A model generated the notes under the pieces. That model saw only the letters and a program-made list of their open reading frames with translations, searched no databases and was not told the origin of the DNA. From Andrena cerasifolii (taxonomy: Eukaryota > Arthropoda > Insecta > Hymenoptera > Andrenidae), in NCBI RefSeq assembly GCF_050908995.1, contig NC_135123.1, forward strand, positions 7,316,001 to 7,380,000: 64,000 nt of DNA, read 5' to 3'. Positions 47,872 to 59,310 of the stretch are shown piece by piece. Position 1 is the first letter of the stretch. Each line of letters opens with the position of its first letter. A program made the position numbers and the translations under genes.

Positions 47872-49236
47872 TGCACTCGATTTGAAAAAGATGAGAAATT
47901 AAACTTATTTTAAATATTTAGATCAATCAATAAATAGCATTAATAGATCAGAAATTGCTGCTTTAATTTAATATATTTCGAATGGTTGAAAATGCAATAT
48001 TTACTTGAAAAGGAGGAAGAACAAGCAGACCGAAATATTTACTTTCCAGCTGCAAATAAGATCACAGCTTAACCGCTCCTCCAACTTCTTCAATTTTTTC
48101 CACAACTTTCCTTCTTCTTTATCCGCACTCCTAGGGCTTCGGGCCCTTTTCCTTCTTCGCGATTTTCCCATGATTGAAAATCGTATGATAAAACGAAGAT
48201 GGTTCAATCTTATCGTACACTTCTGTATATACATACTGATATCTTTCCTTTCATTGTTTTCTCCGTAACATTGTGTGTTTCTTGTAATATTGTAAGAATA
48301 AATCTCCGACCTTTGAGATTGAAAAAAAGAAAATAATAATAAGCTGCGTCTAGATGAGAATCTAGTCCGCCGCGAATTCGCCCAAGCTTCGAACCAGCAA
48401 CTTGGGTTAGGTCATACGATTCGCGAGCGTAATGGGTTCCCCGAAGAGAAACCTGCACGGTTCGAGGGAGATAATCGATTTCGTGCGCGACTGGACGCAC
48501 GCGACGCTCATTTTCACGGGGCGGGTACGCGCTATCATCGGCCGTTTCGTGGAATATTTTGTTTGCTGCGCATCCGTCCGCTGACGAAACCGGATGACGC
48601 TCCGGTGACTGGGAGTCGAGCGTGTCTCCAATGAAAGAGAGCACGGTCGAGGAATAATAAGAGAGCGCGCGGCCCGCCCGCCACGCGATGGGGCAGCCGC
48701 GACTATCGGTGCGCGGGAAAGCGGCGTAAATATGCATTAACGAGGCCCGATCCACCGTCAGCTCGTTCCAAGTGCCATTGACTTTGGCAATGAAGCCCTC
48801 GCCTCGCCGCCACTTTTGCGCGGCGAAACGCGGCGGATCGATTACGGCTACTTCGAGGCGTACATTCGCGGCGGCCCGAGTGGAGGGGGCGACGTTACGA
48901 GCGCTAATAATATTCTGCGGACTGTTGATTCCGTTTTCCTCGTTATTTTGCTGCCTTCGCGGTAAACAGTGCTGATTGCAGCGATCGCTAATGGCAGATC
49001 GGATTCGGCCACTTTCGTAATGGACGGACCGTCGACGTGGCATTTGAACGTCGAGGAACGTTCAGCTGAATTTTCTTTCCGAACTACGCGTGTGTGACTG
49101 ATCCCGGTAGGGATTAGTTTGTGTAAGACGCAGCGCGTGCTCGAAATGACGCAACGGTCCTCTCGTTAGCGATGCTAGCTTCTGCGTCTCTTCTTCTTAA
49201 TATACATACCTAGTCTGGTTCTGTATTTAGGGAATG
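47872..49236. other. AT-rich then GC-rich spacer, possible LINE tail
   Basis: About 48200-48342 looks like a LINE 3' untranslated end on the plus strand: TAAGAATAAAT, a short A-rich stretch, then AATAATAATAA at 48332. It lacks the GGG/CCC hairpin of the other copies, so it would be a different family. A 277-residue minus frame (48210-49043) crosses this boundary and has no domain. Confidence 0.35.
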
Positions 49237-49238
49237 TA

Positions 49239-50077
49239 GGGTAAACTCGGGTAAGTTCGTGGTACTGGTTACTCCGTGATACTTTTTCATTTATCTGTAA
49301 CTCTAAATTGTCTGACTCCATTTCGATGGAGCAAACAGTAACAGATAGCGTTGATCTTCTAGTTTATGTTGTGGTGAAATAATTAGTCAATTGAAGTTAG
49401 TGTGATAGAGTGAGAGAGCATTTTGTTCCAGCAGCGCATTATTCGTGAAATTTTTCGCGCTAGTTGTGGACGATCGCTTGATTATGTATTATATGTGCTT
49501 TAGAAGATAAATGGAAAGTTATCATAACAAATTATCATACAATAAAGCATCAGTGTTATTTTTGTTTATGAAAAGTGACTACATTCTTATTTTTCACAAT
49601 TTCACGATTATGCACAAAATAACAATAATATAAAATAATGTAAAATAATACAAAATAATATAAAATAATATAAAATAATATAAAATAATATAAAATAATA
49701 CAAAATAATATAAAATAATATAAAATAATATAAAATAATATAAAATAATATAAAATAATATAAAATAATATAAAATAATATAAAATAATATAAAATAATA
49801 TAAAATAATATAAAAAAGTAGCTAATGACCATATCATGGGCTAGCGAGAACTATCACGGAGTTGCCAGAGTAATATCACCAAGTAACCAGAGTATGTCAA
49901 GACAACTTAATTTTGTATATTTTCAATTAAATATACTTAGTAAATTTCAGTTAACCTATTATTTGTTTCTCTCATGTCTGACCTATCATTATATCCTAGA
50001 CTCGCTTACAGAATATGCAAATATTAACAATTAATAGACAAATTCTAAAACTATCACGAACCTACCCGAGTTTACCG
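49239..50077. mobile_element. TA-flanked GGGTAAACTCGGG element, copy 1 (839 bp)
   Basis: TA flanks both ends (49237-49238, 50078-50079). Inverted ends read SGGTAAACTCGGGTARGTTC. Subterminal motifs related to CTATCACGGAGTAACC recur at both sides (for example about 49268 reversed and 49851 forward). It aligns with 62218-63009 over most of its length. It is non-coding. A 10-bp satellite inside (49623-49816) is greatly expanded relative to copy 2. Confidence 0.87.
49623..49816. repeat. 10-bp tandem repeat (TAAAATAATA)n, about 19 units
   Basis: The array is almost perfect, with occasional TACAAAATAA variants. The matching part of the second element copy (about 62690-62745) has only about five decayed units. 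The expansion therefore happened within this copy after it inserted, or in its direct ancestor. The array gives false Tyr/Phe/Ile frames on the minus strand. Confidence 0.95.
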
Positions 50078-50079
50078 TA

Positions 50080-51097
50080 CCTACGGTGGGTAGGTGATTA
50101 TGGGATGTGGTCTTTGAAGGTTGTTAATGGAATCGCGAAGGATCGATAATCGACAGGACTATTTCTATTTCCCCAAGGAAAGGATAGAAGCCTGGCCCGC
50201 GAGACCTCTAGGATCTTCGTTCTGCTCTCGGCTGAATGTCATCGTTGGCCCGCGCCCAATTAACCATTCTGTTTGCAATATCATTGCCCTCTCTCGGGGC
50301 CTCCGGCTGCACGGCGATTCCGCGAATTAAATAAGGCGTAGTTCTGGCGGGCCAGGGGAAAACCATTGCGAGAAATCACGCGATACCCGAACGCCTGTAG
50401 TCTATCGTCCGCGCAACATCCTCCAACTTCGTAATCACTGCGGCGGCTCCTAGCGCTGGCATAATTAACCGATAACTGAGTCGCCTATTCTACAGACACT
50501 CGATGCTTAAACTGACTTAAACAAATGTCCAATGATAATGAAGCAGAGGGAGAAGTCTCGCAATCTCTCGTCGCTAGCTAAAAGTTACATAAACAGAGGC
50601 AACGCCGCGGAGTTCTTTTCTCGGAGAAACGCATCAGCCTTCCCCGATTCGATTATAGCACCAATTCTATTCCTATTCAGCGGTCATGATCGATAGATGG
50701 CCGATTTAAAATTAGCCCGTTTCGCTGCCGCGCAACGTACCTGTACAGACCGCGCAGTCTGGGCGCGAAGTGGACGGTACCATAGGAAATCGGGACCGGA
50801 ATGCATACGCTTTCGTGGATCTGGTAAGGTGACGACGGTGTCGATCGGTCACGTGCACCCCCGCCAATGTATTTTCGCCCGTCTCGGCGGGGCACTGGCG
50901 AGCGGCGCGTATGCAAAGTAGTTTTATATAATTTCCAGCGCAACGCATGCATAATTCTTGCCACTTACGTAAAGGCTAATCCTCGATCGGCCTACGCTCC
51001 TTATGTACTGTTATATCGAGCGTTAATTACGCACGGCGAGGGAGGCGAGCGTTGTTTACGATCGCGCCGAGACGTCGGAGTTACTTTGCCGTTGTTG
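50080..51097. other. Unique-looking DNA, nothing recognised
   Basis: There are short overlapping frames only. Confidence 0.4.
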
Positions 51098-51368
51098 AGC
51101 CGCGTATTCACCTGCGCATTCGCCCCGAATGTGCATTCGGCGCGCACCGATTTTTTGCTGTATTGTCCGGTGTTCGGGGCGCGGCGCGCATTCGAACCGA
51201 TCCGCTTGCTGGCGTTCCATCAAAGCGCGCATTCGGGTCCGAACAATACCCTGAAATGGACGCCACAAATTTCACTCAACCCCGAACGCGCGCAGAGCTC
51301 CGAACTGGCAAAAAATCGGTGCGCGCCGAATGCACGTTCGGGGCGAATGCGCAGGTGAATACGCGGCT
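51098..51368. mobile_element. GC-rich 271-bp foldback element
   Basis: Arms of about 61 bp, starting AGCCGCGTATTCACCTGCGC and near-perfectly inverted at the right end, enclose about 150 bp that contains further short inverted pieces. TTG lies just outside each end (51095-51097 and 51369-51371), a possible 3-bp target duplication. Open frames on both strands read through it, and the peptide RVFTCAFAPNVHSARTDFL appears in both, a result of the inverted arms. Its CpG-rich composition is unlike the AT-rich elements elsewhere in the window. Confidence 0.75.
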
Positions 51369-51371
51369 TTG

Positions 51372-53810
51372 GGGGAGGCAGCGATTAACAGCGATCGACG
51401 GCCGCGTCGCAGGAGGACGCGTTCCTCGATCGCGGTTACGATACCCCGTTGAGGAGCGCTCTATTGTCGCGGCTCGACGGAATCGCGAAAGTGAATGAGA
51501 CGGGAGCGTGGCTCGGGCGGATGTAAACGAGAAACAGCCTGCGAGGATGCGTTCACGGTTAGCGGTGATCCGGGGAAGCCGAATCGAAGTGCGTAGACGG
51601 CCGAGTAAACAACTTGAAGACAATCATTCGAAATGCAGACGGGCTAAAAATATTCGCAAAAAATAACGGCCGAAATTACGTCTCGTTCTCTGACCACTCG
51701 CGACCGTGGCGGCCACTTTCGCTCCGCAGCCAGAAAACAACACGGGCGTGTATGTACTGGCCAGCGGTACCGATTTTTCTTCGGAACCGTTTGCGTCAAT
51801 CCGCCAGTGGCGTCGTTCAATTTTCGGCTGATGCGCGATCTCGACGTGAACTTGCGAAATCCTTTGGGACGCTGATTAGACAATGACGCCTCGGGCAGAC
51901 GCTTTCTGCGCGTTGTTTACCGTCCGCAGATTCCTCCGCTTCGCAATGAAATTTCGGGAGGGGAGGACGATCGTCAGCCCCCGACTCGTCAGCTGATTTC
52001 GTTCCTGCCGCGATTTTCCGTCGGCGACGCCGGTCTCGGGCCGATCAGAAAATGGCATTGGAGCAATTTTATCGCGGCGGTTCCGCGCGAGTCGTGAGTA
52101 GTATTTAAATTACTAATTTTCGAACACAACGCCGCGGCGCGTCCACATAAATCACAGACACCACTTTGAATGAACGTTGTTGTGGCAGCTTCGGAAGGAT
52201 ATAAATACTATTTATAGAAGGCAATGTTACGTTACCTCTATAGCGGCATTTACATCTTCGACTCCGCGCAGTATGCGCGTTACGAAACCGTTTTCGTGCT
52301 ACAGCGAGCTATTCGTAATATTCCGGAGAATTCACGGTTAATTAAGGACCGCTCTTTACAAGTGGCTTCCGTGGCTTAAATCGCGCTACCATTCGTCGCT
52401 GGGCTGGCAGAAATGCTATCGGTAGACGCGGCGTCCGCGGCCGATCGTATACAGGAGTCGTAAATCCTCGAAATAGCCAAAGTCCCGATAAAAACACTCG
52501 GCTGGCGAAAAAAAGAGAAGTGAACTCATTTAAATATTCCTCTAAACCGTCGCCTCGTTTTGGACCCGTACAAAGCGTCGTAAACACGCCGGATAAGCAT
52601 TAACGGAGCTGAGGAATGCGTAAAAACACGCGGGGCGAGCCGGGCGAGTGATTGTCGTCGAACGAGGGCCGATCGAGCGAGCAAACCGCGAGCCGCAGGT
52701 TCACATTGCTATTCCAGACACTCGTGCAGAAATCAACTGTCCCCTTCGCGGAAAACAATCGACTTGGCCTGCCGTCGACGGGCAACGATCGATCTCTCAG
52801 ATTCGACTACCCGCGTCGCTGGGCAGCACTAGGAAAGATCCGCCTCGCCGATTTCGGATTTCGGCGAAGTTGCAGCAGATTGCACCGACGTCTCGTCATC
52901 GTTTCGATTCCCTCGGCGAGGCTTCCCTGCCGATCCGCGAGCGCCGCGAATCTACTCGATGCCCGCGCAGATTTATTCTCATTGACGCACGAGCAGAATA
53001 ATATTGCGCTGCACAACAGAGTTTATGAGCCGTGTTCCTTGAGTTATTTCCGTCCCAGGCAATCCGACGATGCGTTCCTAAACGTGCAACGACCCCATTC
53101 GAACCGTTCATATCGACAGACATTCCGCCGTGATGTCAGTCGATTAAAACCGATCGGTTCGTTGCGTAACCGTGCCGTCGCCCAACCTCCCAGGGCTGTT
53201 CCCCGTCCAGCGGGCTCTCCTTTTTTCGCGTCGACCTCGCGGAACCGCGCAAAGGTCACGGTCCCGAGCTGCTTCTCCTCCCGCGTACATAACTATTCGA
53301 CGGTGCCGTGAATTTTTGTCGCCCCTCTCCGCGGCTCGGTTGCCGAGATTCAGCGTTTCGCTTATTGTTAGCCGCGGGCGGCGAGGCGGCCAGGGCGAGA
53401 TTCCCGATTCTTTTTTCGCCTCGGTGGAAAGAGAGGGATCGGCTGGTGGACGTGCGTGCCGCTGGCTTACGAAGCACTTGACGTGACCTTGCTTTGTCAC
53501 TGACCTGTCCTAGGCGGTGGCTGTGGGTTGCCGGCCACACAGCCACGCGTGCACCGGCCATCGTGCATCAACGTTTGCGCACCATCTGCCTGCGTGGTAT
53601 ACCGATATACTCGCTCCCTTAGGCGGCGTGCATAACGGGCCGACTCGGGCTGGGTCCGATCGTGAACTTGGAAGCCACGATCGAGTTATCGAAGCGCGGA
53701 GGATCCTCCACCGGGTGGATTAATCGAGGAGTTGGCTTGCAGCGTTTCAACTGTCCCTTTGGGATACGGGATCTTTGAACTGCAGGTAGCGTTGATTAAT
53801 ATTCCATGTA
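51372..53810. other. GC-rich unique-looking DNA, no gene recognised
   Basis: A 219-residue plus frame (52652-53311) overlaps another plus frame and several minus frames. None shows a domain or splice-bounded structure. Confidence 0.4.
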
Positions 53811-53815
53811 TCGAC

Positions 53816-55335
53816 TGTTGGAAATTACTTCACAGGGGTAGAGAATTAATGTCGCAGTATAAACGCAACTGTGGTTTATTATGTGAACAATGCACAGTGT
53901 AGCCACGTGTAATGGACACAAGGATAATTTAAAATATCGTTTTCGCGAATTATACTTATAAAGATATTTATTCGGTTTGAAGTAAGAATATTGGAGGTTC
54001 AACTGTTTTAACTTGACTCCGTGACTGACACTGGTGGCTTTTGGAATAGTAATGCTGTAGGATAAGGGACTGTGATGGGTTTTAAAGGTTTCTGAATGTA
54101 AGAGAGGGGATGACGGGATAGGGCAGAATTGCAGGGTTTTGGATAGGTGACGCATTGGCTGAGATAACGATAGGTAGCAGGGATGACGCTGTATTTACAT
54201 TTACGCAGCATTTGGGTAATTAATGTGGATCACAATTTACAGAGAAAGTCAAGGAAAATGGATAAGAAAGGGTCAGTACATTACACACGTACTAGTGTTA
54301 TTTTATAAAGTATAAAGGTAGGGGAGACCGGGGTAAAGTGAACCTCGGGGTAAAACGAGCTTCCTTAATTTGTTCTTTAACGATAGAATGTATTTAGAAA
54401 TTTTGTTGACGTAATGAATGTATGTGATATAAGAATGATAATTATGCACATTCAGATATCGAGAAATGTAAATTCATTTAAAGAATTAGAAATTAAGTTT
54501 TAGAGACTTCCGATTGCTTTTCTTTTCCATTTAGCTTTTCGGATAAATTAGTCATAAATGTGTTATTTTAACTCCAGATTTTTTCTGCGCGTTTAAAACA
54601 AGCTTATAAACGTACGCGTACACGCGTTTGCGAAAACATTAATCCTAACGTTATTAAAGAATTAATTTTCCACTGAGTACATATTCGGGGTAAACTGAGC
54701 TGCAAATGGCTGCTAAGAACCGATGCGCAAGTGATGTGCGCAATATCCTTACCTATCAGCTGGCTAGTAAACCATGCGGCGTAGTGGAACAGAAACAACC
54801 CTAAAAAATAATGAAAAATCTGCCACAATTTTTGACAAGCACGGTGCAAAAAAGCAAGAAGCTGCCGTGCTACACGTGTCGTTCCAGCGCAAGGGGTTAA
54901 TATTTACCTGTATCCTTAATTAAAGTTCTTATTTTGTTGCATCTCACTTTACCCCGGATAGGATACCGCTTATATCATTTCTTTCAAGTTGAAATTTAAT
55001 ATACTCTAAGTTTATTTTAAGTATTGCTATTCGTCATTTACCAACAGTAATGTTTAAATTATATTATAAATCTATCTCCACGCATTTTTATTGAAAGGAA
55101 CAAAATTTATTTGACTTCAAACTTCGGGCTTACTTTACCCCGGTCTCCCCTATACAAGAAATAAGAACTTAAATTGACGAGTCAGAACACACGGATATGC
55201 ACGGCGTGGTCACATTTCTTAGACTGACTACTGTCGTCACTTTGCGTTTCGGCCAAGACCCCTTTTTCCTAGTTTGGGAAAACGCAGCCCCTTAAGGCTA
55301 AAAACCCTTACGGTGAGAATCGTTGAACACCAACA
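53816..55335. mobile_element. Solo LTR 1, interrupted by a TA element
   Basis: The tips are TGTTGG (53816) and CCAACA (55335), the short inverted ends of a retrotransposon LTR. Next to them are TCGAC (53811-53815) and TCAAC (55336-55340), a 5-bp target duplication with one mismatch. Without the inserted element (54321-55150) the LTR is about 690 bp. No internal coding region or second LTR follows, so it is a solo LTR formed by recombination. It is homologous to 62133-63236 and to the fragment at 42028-42772. The superfamily (Pao or Gypsy type) and the transcription direction are undetermined. Confidence 0.85.
54321..55150. mobile_element. TA-flanked GGGGAGACCGGGG element, 830 bp, inside solo LTR 1
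   Basis: TA flanks both ends (54319-54320, 55151-55152). Inverted ends read GGGGAGACCGGGGTAAAGT. The motif CGGGGTAAAGTGAAC occurs twice in tandem at the left end (about 54329 and 54347), then at 54686, reversed at 54942 and at the right end, five in all. There is no transposase. It inserted into the LTR and is therefore younger than it. Confidence 0.88.
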
Positions 55336-55340
55336 TCAAC

Positions 55341-57264
55341 CCCTAATTTATTTTTTGGAACAGTTAACTTAATAACTTTTCAGTCTTGAAACATTCCAAT
55401 AGTCTTTGTAAGAAATGACTGACCGAGAAATAGATTTGCCACAGACGTGAATGTGGACGCGACTTAACGGAGAGCTCGAGCTAAGCCACCCACTTGCGAG
55501 TTTGACTTGGTCAGGCGACGACCAGTGCAGCTTAAATTCTCTTACGCAGAAATAGCGAGTTCGTGAAATAAAATGCGGCAAGAACGCACCATGGCCCCAG
55601 GCTCGATCCCCTCGATACTCGGGAGCCACTGTGCTCCCAGGGTGAGTTCTCGATTCGCAAGAGACGTCGACGAAGGGAAGACAAGCAACGCCGGGATAAC
55701 ATTGGCAAGCTCGACACTGCATCGTTACGCAAAAGCTGACAACGATCCGCTCGCTTCGCGCAGGCATCCTACCCCGCTCTTTCCGCTCCTCGGCCTTCCA
55801 GCCATCATTTTTCGGAAGACACTCCCGCGTCGGTACGCGTACGCGTCGAGCACGATTGCACCATGTTGCAACGCGACTACATAATCTCCAGATTTAGATC
55901 CCGAACCTGGGCGAAGATTTATAAACAGCGAGCTTTTGCAAACGTAGCTTCGCCCGAAATCTGTCTTTTCTTAGAACCGTTATCACCGCCGATCAATCGG
56001 GATGCCGGTCTGGCGCGTGTTTTTGTCACGTTCGACGGGAAATAGATCGTAGATTGTCGGAGCGGAGCGCGGGCAGAGATAACAATAAAGTAACAACGGG
56101 CAGTGGATAAGATACTAGTACTATTATTATCGACAAGATTGTATCGGCCGATCAAATAGTAGCACACTCCAGTGAACACGAGATACAGCGGCTACTCTAC
56201 GGAATGAAAATAGAAACAGGTATCTACCGACGTCGCGAGCTAACAACCACCAAAGCGGTTCCCCGCGGCGGTCAAGCGTCGGGGACGGGCGCAGCTTTCG
56301 CGGCCGCTTCCGCGGCATCGATTTTCACCGGAAAGTTTACAGGACCGAGCTGTTTTTCTCGAAGCCGGCAGGCTTCGCATGCAGATTCTTTCCGAGAACC
56401 ATCCGTTGACTCGTTACGTCGCGGTGTCCGACGTGGAAGAAAGGAAGCATACTTCTGCGTCTTTCGCGGGATTAAAAATAGAGAGCCGGCCGCGTTTTGT
56501 AAGTCTCCGGGGAGCTGTATCGAGGGATCGTGAATTATTCCACGTTCTCAGACAAATTGTCGGCGTTCTCTGCTCGGGAAGCATCGGGGCTCGGTAGGCT
56601 TGGCGGTGAACGCGCCGAGTGGCAATCTCGTAATTGCCCCTTTGACGCGTGCTCCCGCGATGAGATACGACGGATCGGGTGGCTGCATCGCGGATATCAG
56701 CGCGTCCCGAAATTTCTTCCGCCGCGAAAACTTGCCGCGGAATAACACGGCGATATTTCTTTCCCTGAACGACGCGCGGCGACAATCAGCGGAGTCGGGC
56801 GCGAGTCGGCTACGCGGGCTTTTGCGTCACGCCGCGTGGAATTAATTATCGTGTCCCACATCTCCGATCTCGATGGAATAATCTTTTGTCTCTGCTGGCC
56901 GACCAACGCTACCTGGCCGCGGCTATCGTGGAGCTCGTTCGGCGCTGACGATCGACAGCGCGCGGGTTTTTGCAGCTCCGAAACGGCCACCGCGGAATGT
57001 CGGGCGGATGAGTAAACAGCGCTCGGGTTTTGAGGAAAACTGTCCGTACTTGCGACGAAATCGCCTCGGGGATTTGCATGTCTAGGCTCCGGTCAAACTC
57101 TCGAATCCTTTTCCCTCGCAGTCGAGGAATTCGTCTACACGGATGCTTTGTTATTCTGATCCGAGCTTCAAAGTCTGATGTTGTTCGACTTTTAATATCG
57201 CTCTGCCTTGCGCTCAGAGGGAAAGCTTCGAAGGGAAACCTTGCCGCGTTCGAGTCGCTGTAAA
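55341..57264. other. GC-rich unique-looking DNA, no gene recognised
   Basis: Overlapping frames of up to 141 residues occur on both strands, none recognised. I saw nothing else. Confidence 0.4.
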
Positions 57265-57740
57265 TGTGACTTGTGAGGCCGCGGATTGAATACGCGTCGG
57301 TGATGTGGAGCCCTAGACACCAGCAATATTCCAACTTAATTGAAAGGGTTCAGCATAAGTTCCTGAGGCTAGCCACGAGGGCATCAGGTCACCCGATGCG
57401 GTTTAGCGACCACGACTGCGGCCCAGCCTTAATAAAAACGAGGCTTTATACTCATAGCGACAGTCGTGTTTGTTCCGACCTACTATTCATCTACAATGTT
57501 TTCCACGGTCGGATTAATTGTCAAGAGCTTGTTGCAAGGATTTGTTTTCATGCTCCGCAACGGTCACTGCGCCTGAGACCCCTTTTTGTATCCCGAGTCC
57601 CAAAATATCATTATTACTCTGCCGATCCGATTAATCGTGCTGTGGAGGAGCTAAACCAGTGCCCTGCAGGATTAGATATTTTCTTAACCTCCTCCGCCTC
57701 GTTTAGGACTCTGGTACTTAGGAGACTACCATCTCATTAA
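57265..57740 (+). pseudogene. LINE reverse transcriptase, C-terminal fragment
   Basis: About 157 codons are open from the truncation point to the stop at 57738-57740. It reads LVRPRIEYASVMWSP, then NLIERVQHKFLRLA, then a PKYHYYSADPINRA block and a Leu/Ser-rich end. It is the best-preserved copy of this region in the window, with no stops or frameshifts. The polymerase active site is absent. The PKYHYY block is shared with copy 5, so copies 4 and 5 belong to one subfamily. Confidence 0.88.
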
Positions 57741-57920
57741 TTTGCGCTCAGTGGTTTGGCGATGTCGTCGTTTATGTTGTTATGTTTTTCTCGTTACTTT
57801 ATATTTTCCGTTTTATTTTATTTTTTCTGTTTATGTTACGTTATTTTATATATATTTATTGCACTGAATTGCTCAAGCTTTGTATTCTAAAGGGTTCTCC
57901 CGTCGAAATAATAATAATAG
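57265..57920 (+). mobile_element. 5'-truncated LINE copy 4
   Basis: Truncation falls exactly in the LVRP block of the reverse transcriptase. The coding part ends at 57740. It is followed by a T-rich 3' untranslated region, the hairpin GGGTTCTCCC (57892-57901) and an (AAT)n tail (about 57906-57920). The 3' part matches copy 3. Confidence 0.88.
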
Positions 57921-58874
57921 TAAATATGAAAAAGAATTCCATTCTGTGGAAGAAAGGGAGAAAGCTGCCCCCGTTGAAGCTAGACAACAAGCAGCTTGAA
58001 TCCCCGAATCAGCCCGGCGTTATCGTACCTAGAAATTCCTCGACTGTTTGAAGCTGCGCGGAGCAATTTCGAAAACAGGTTCCCCGACGAAAAACCCGAG
58101 CGAGAGGGGAAACGGGACGGCAGCGAGATAACAAGGCTCTAGCCGTCTCTTTTCGACGTGTTTTCAAGACTCGGTCGCGAAATTAAAACAATAATATTAC
58201 GCTCGCGAAAGACAGATGTATATTGACAGAGGCGAAGGTCGAACGTTCCTCACGTGTTTTCCATTTCACCCGACTGGAGCTGCAAAACACCGTGAATCAT
58301 TCTATATTTTCAAATCGTGTCGTACCCCCTTTGTAATCGACGCTCGATCTTTCCGCCCAGGGAAAACCCACGAGCGTCGACGAACCTTGCCCTAGCCTGC
58401 TCTCGGGAGGAAGGTATATCTGCCAGATTTCGATAGCAATCGTAATTTCAACCTTAAGAACCTCGAATTTTCTTATTTTTTCGATCAGAGTTCATCCGTG
58501 GAGTGAGAGAGTCGTCGGAAACTTCGACGATTCAAATGATACCGTGGGAAGGAAATCGGCAGCGGCAGGCTGAGTGGAGAATCGAGAGATCCTAGTTTCT
58601 AACGCCTAATTGTTAATCGTTAACTGGAGGTTCAGTGGCGCGTGAACTGCACGCAGGAAACGCTCGGTAAAGTCGAGGCAACTCCAGATGCCCTCGATAC
58701 CCGTCGATTCTTCGTGCAAACTCCGAGCTTGCTGCGAGGAATTCATTAAGGGAGCAATTAACGATGGCTCAGGAGACAAATTCGCTGCTTCGAGACATCC
58801 CCTCCGCTCGCTCGCAGGGAACGAAGCTTTGGGAGATCTTTGTTAGAATTCGAAACGGGAGATCCACTGTATCG
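57921..58874. other. Spacer between two LINE copies, nothing recognised
   Basis: This is about 950 bp of unique-looking sequence between oppositely oriented LINE 3' ends. The two tails point toward each other. Confidence 0.4.
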
Positions 58875-59310
58875 TATTTATTATTATTTATTATTATTAT
58901 TAATATACGGGAAAACCCATAGTTTACAAATTTCTATACAGTGAAATTGCAGAGTCCGGGCACTAATATTTATCCAGTATTGAGTGTGAATAGGATTAGG
59001 CAGTAAGCATTTGGGGAACACCTAGGCATCACAGGCAACACAGCTACTGTTGATACCCACTTTACCCATATGTAACGAGGTTCTTAACGAATTTAGGGAC
59101 CCCAAAAAAGGGTCAACGCCGCTAAAGATTTCGTTGGCCACGATCATCGCTGTATTAATTGCATCTACTGCATAGTAGTGATATTTTGGATAACTCGGAA
59201 AGAAGAGCGGCCTAGTACGCATACGCCTCACCGGGGCATTATAGGAAACCGAACCAAGAAGATCGGGGCAATCTGTATATCCATTGATAACCTTGAATAA
59301 AAACTTAGAA
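58875..59310 (-). mobile_element. 5'-truncated LINE copy 5
   Basis: Minus-strand fragment: coding remnant (about 59310-59022), 3' untranslated part, hairpin GGGTTTTCCC (58918-58909) and an (AAT)n tail (58903-58875). The 5' edge is where similarity to the KFLFKVING block starts. Confidence 0.82.
59022..59310 (-). pseudogene. LINE reverse transcriptase, extreme C-terminal fragment
   Basis: The minus-strand reading gives KFLFKVINGYTDCPDLLGSV, then a basic stretch, then FPSYPKYHYYAVDAINTA, and a stop at 59022. It corresponds to the last third of the copy 4 frame. The ATG-started frame inside it (from 59231) is not a real start. Confidence 0.8.

Noticed and set aside
49556..49837. Tyr/Phe/Ile-rich frames of 74-93 residues resembling a membrane protein
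   Set aside because: They are the minus-strand reading of the (TAAAATAATA)n satellite.
50867..51623. Frames of 163 (plus) and 115 (minus) residues sharing a 19-residue peptide
   Set aside because: The shared peptide comes from the inverted arms of the foldback element, not from related genes.
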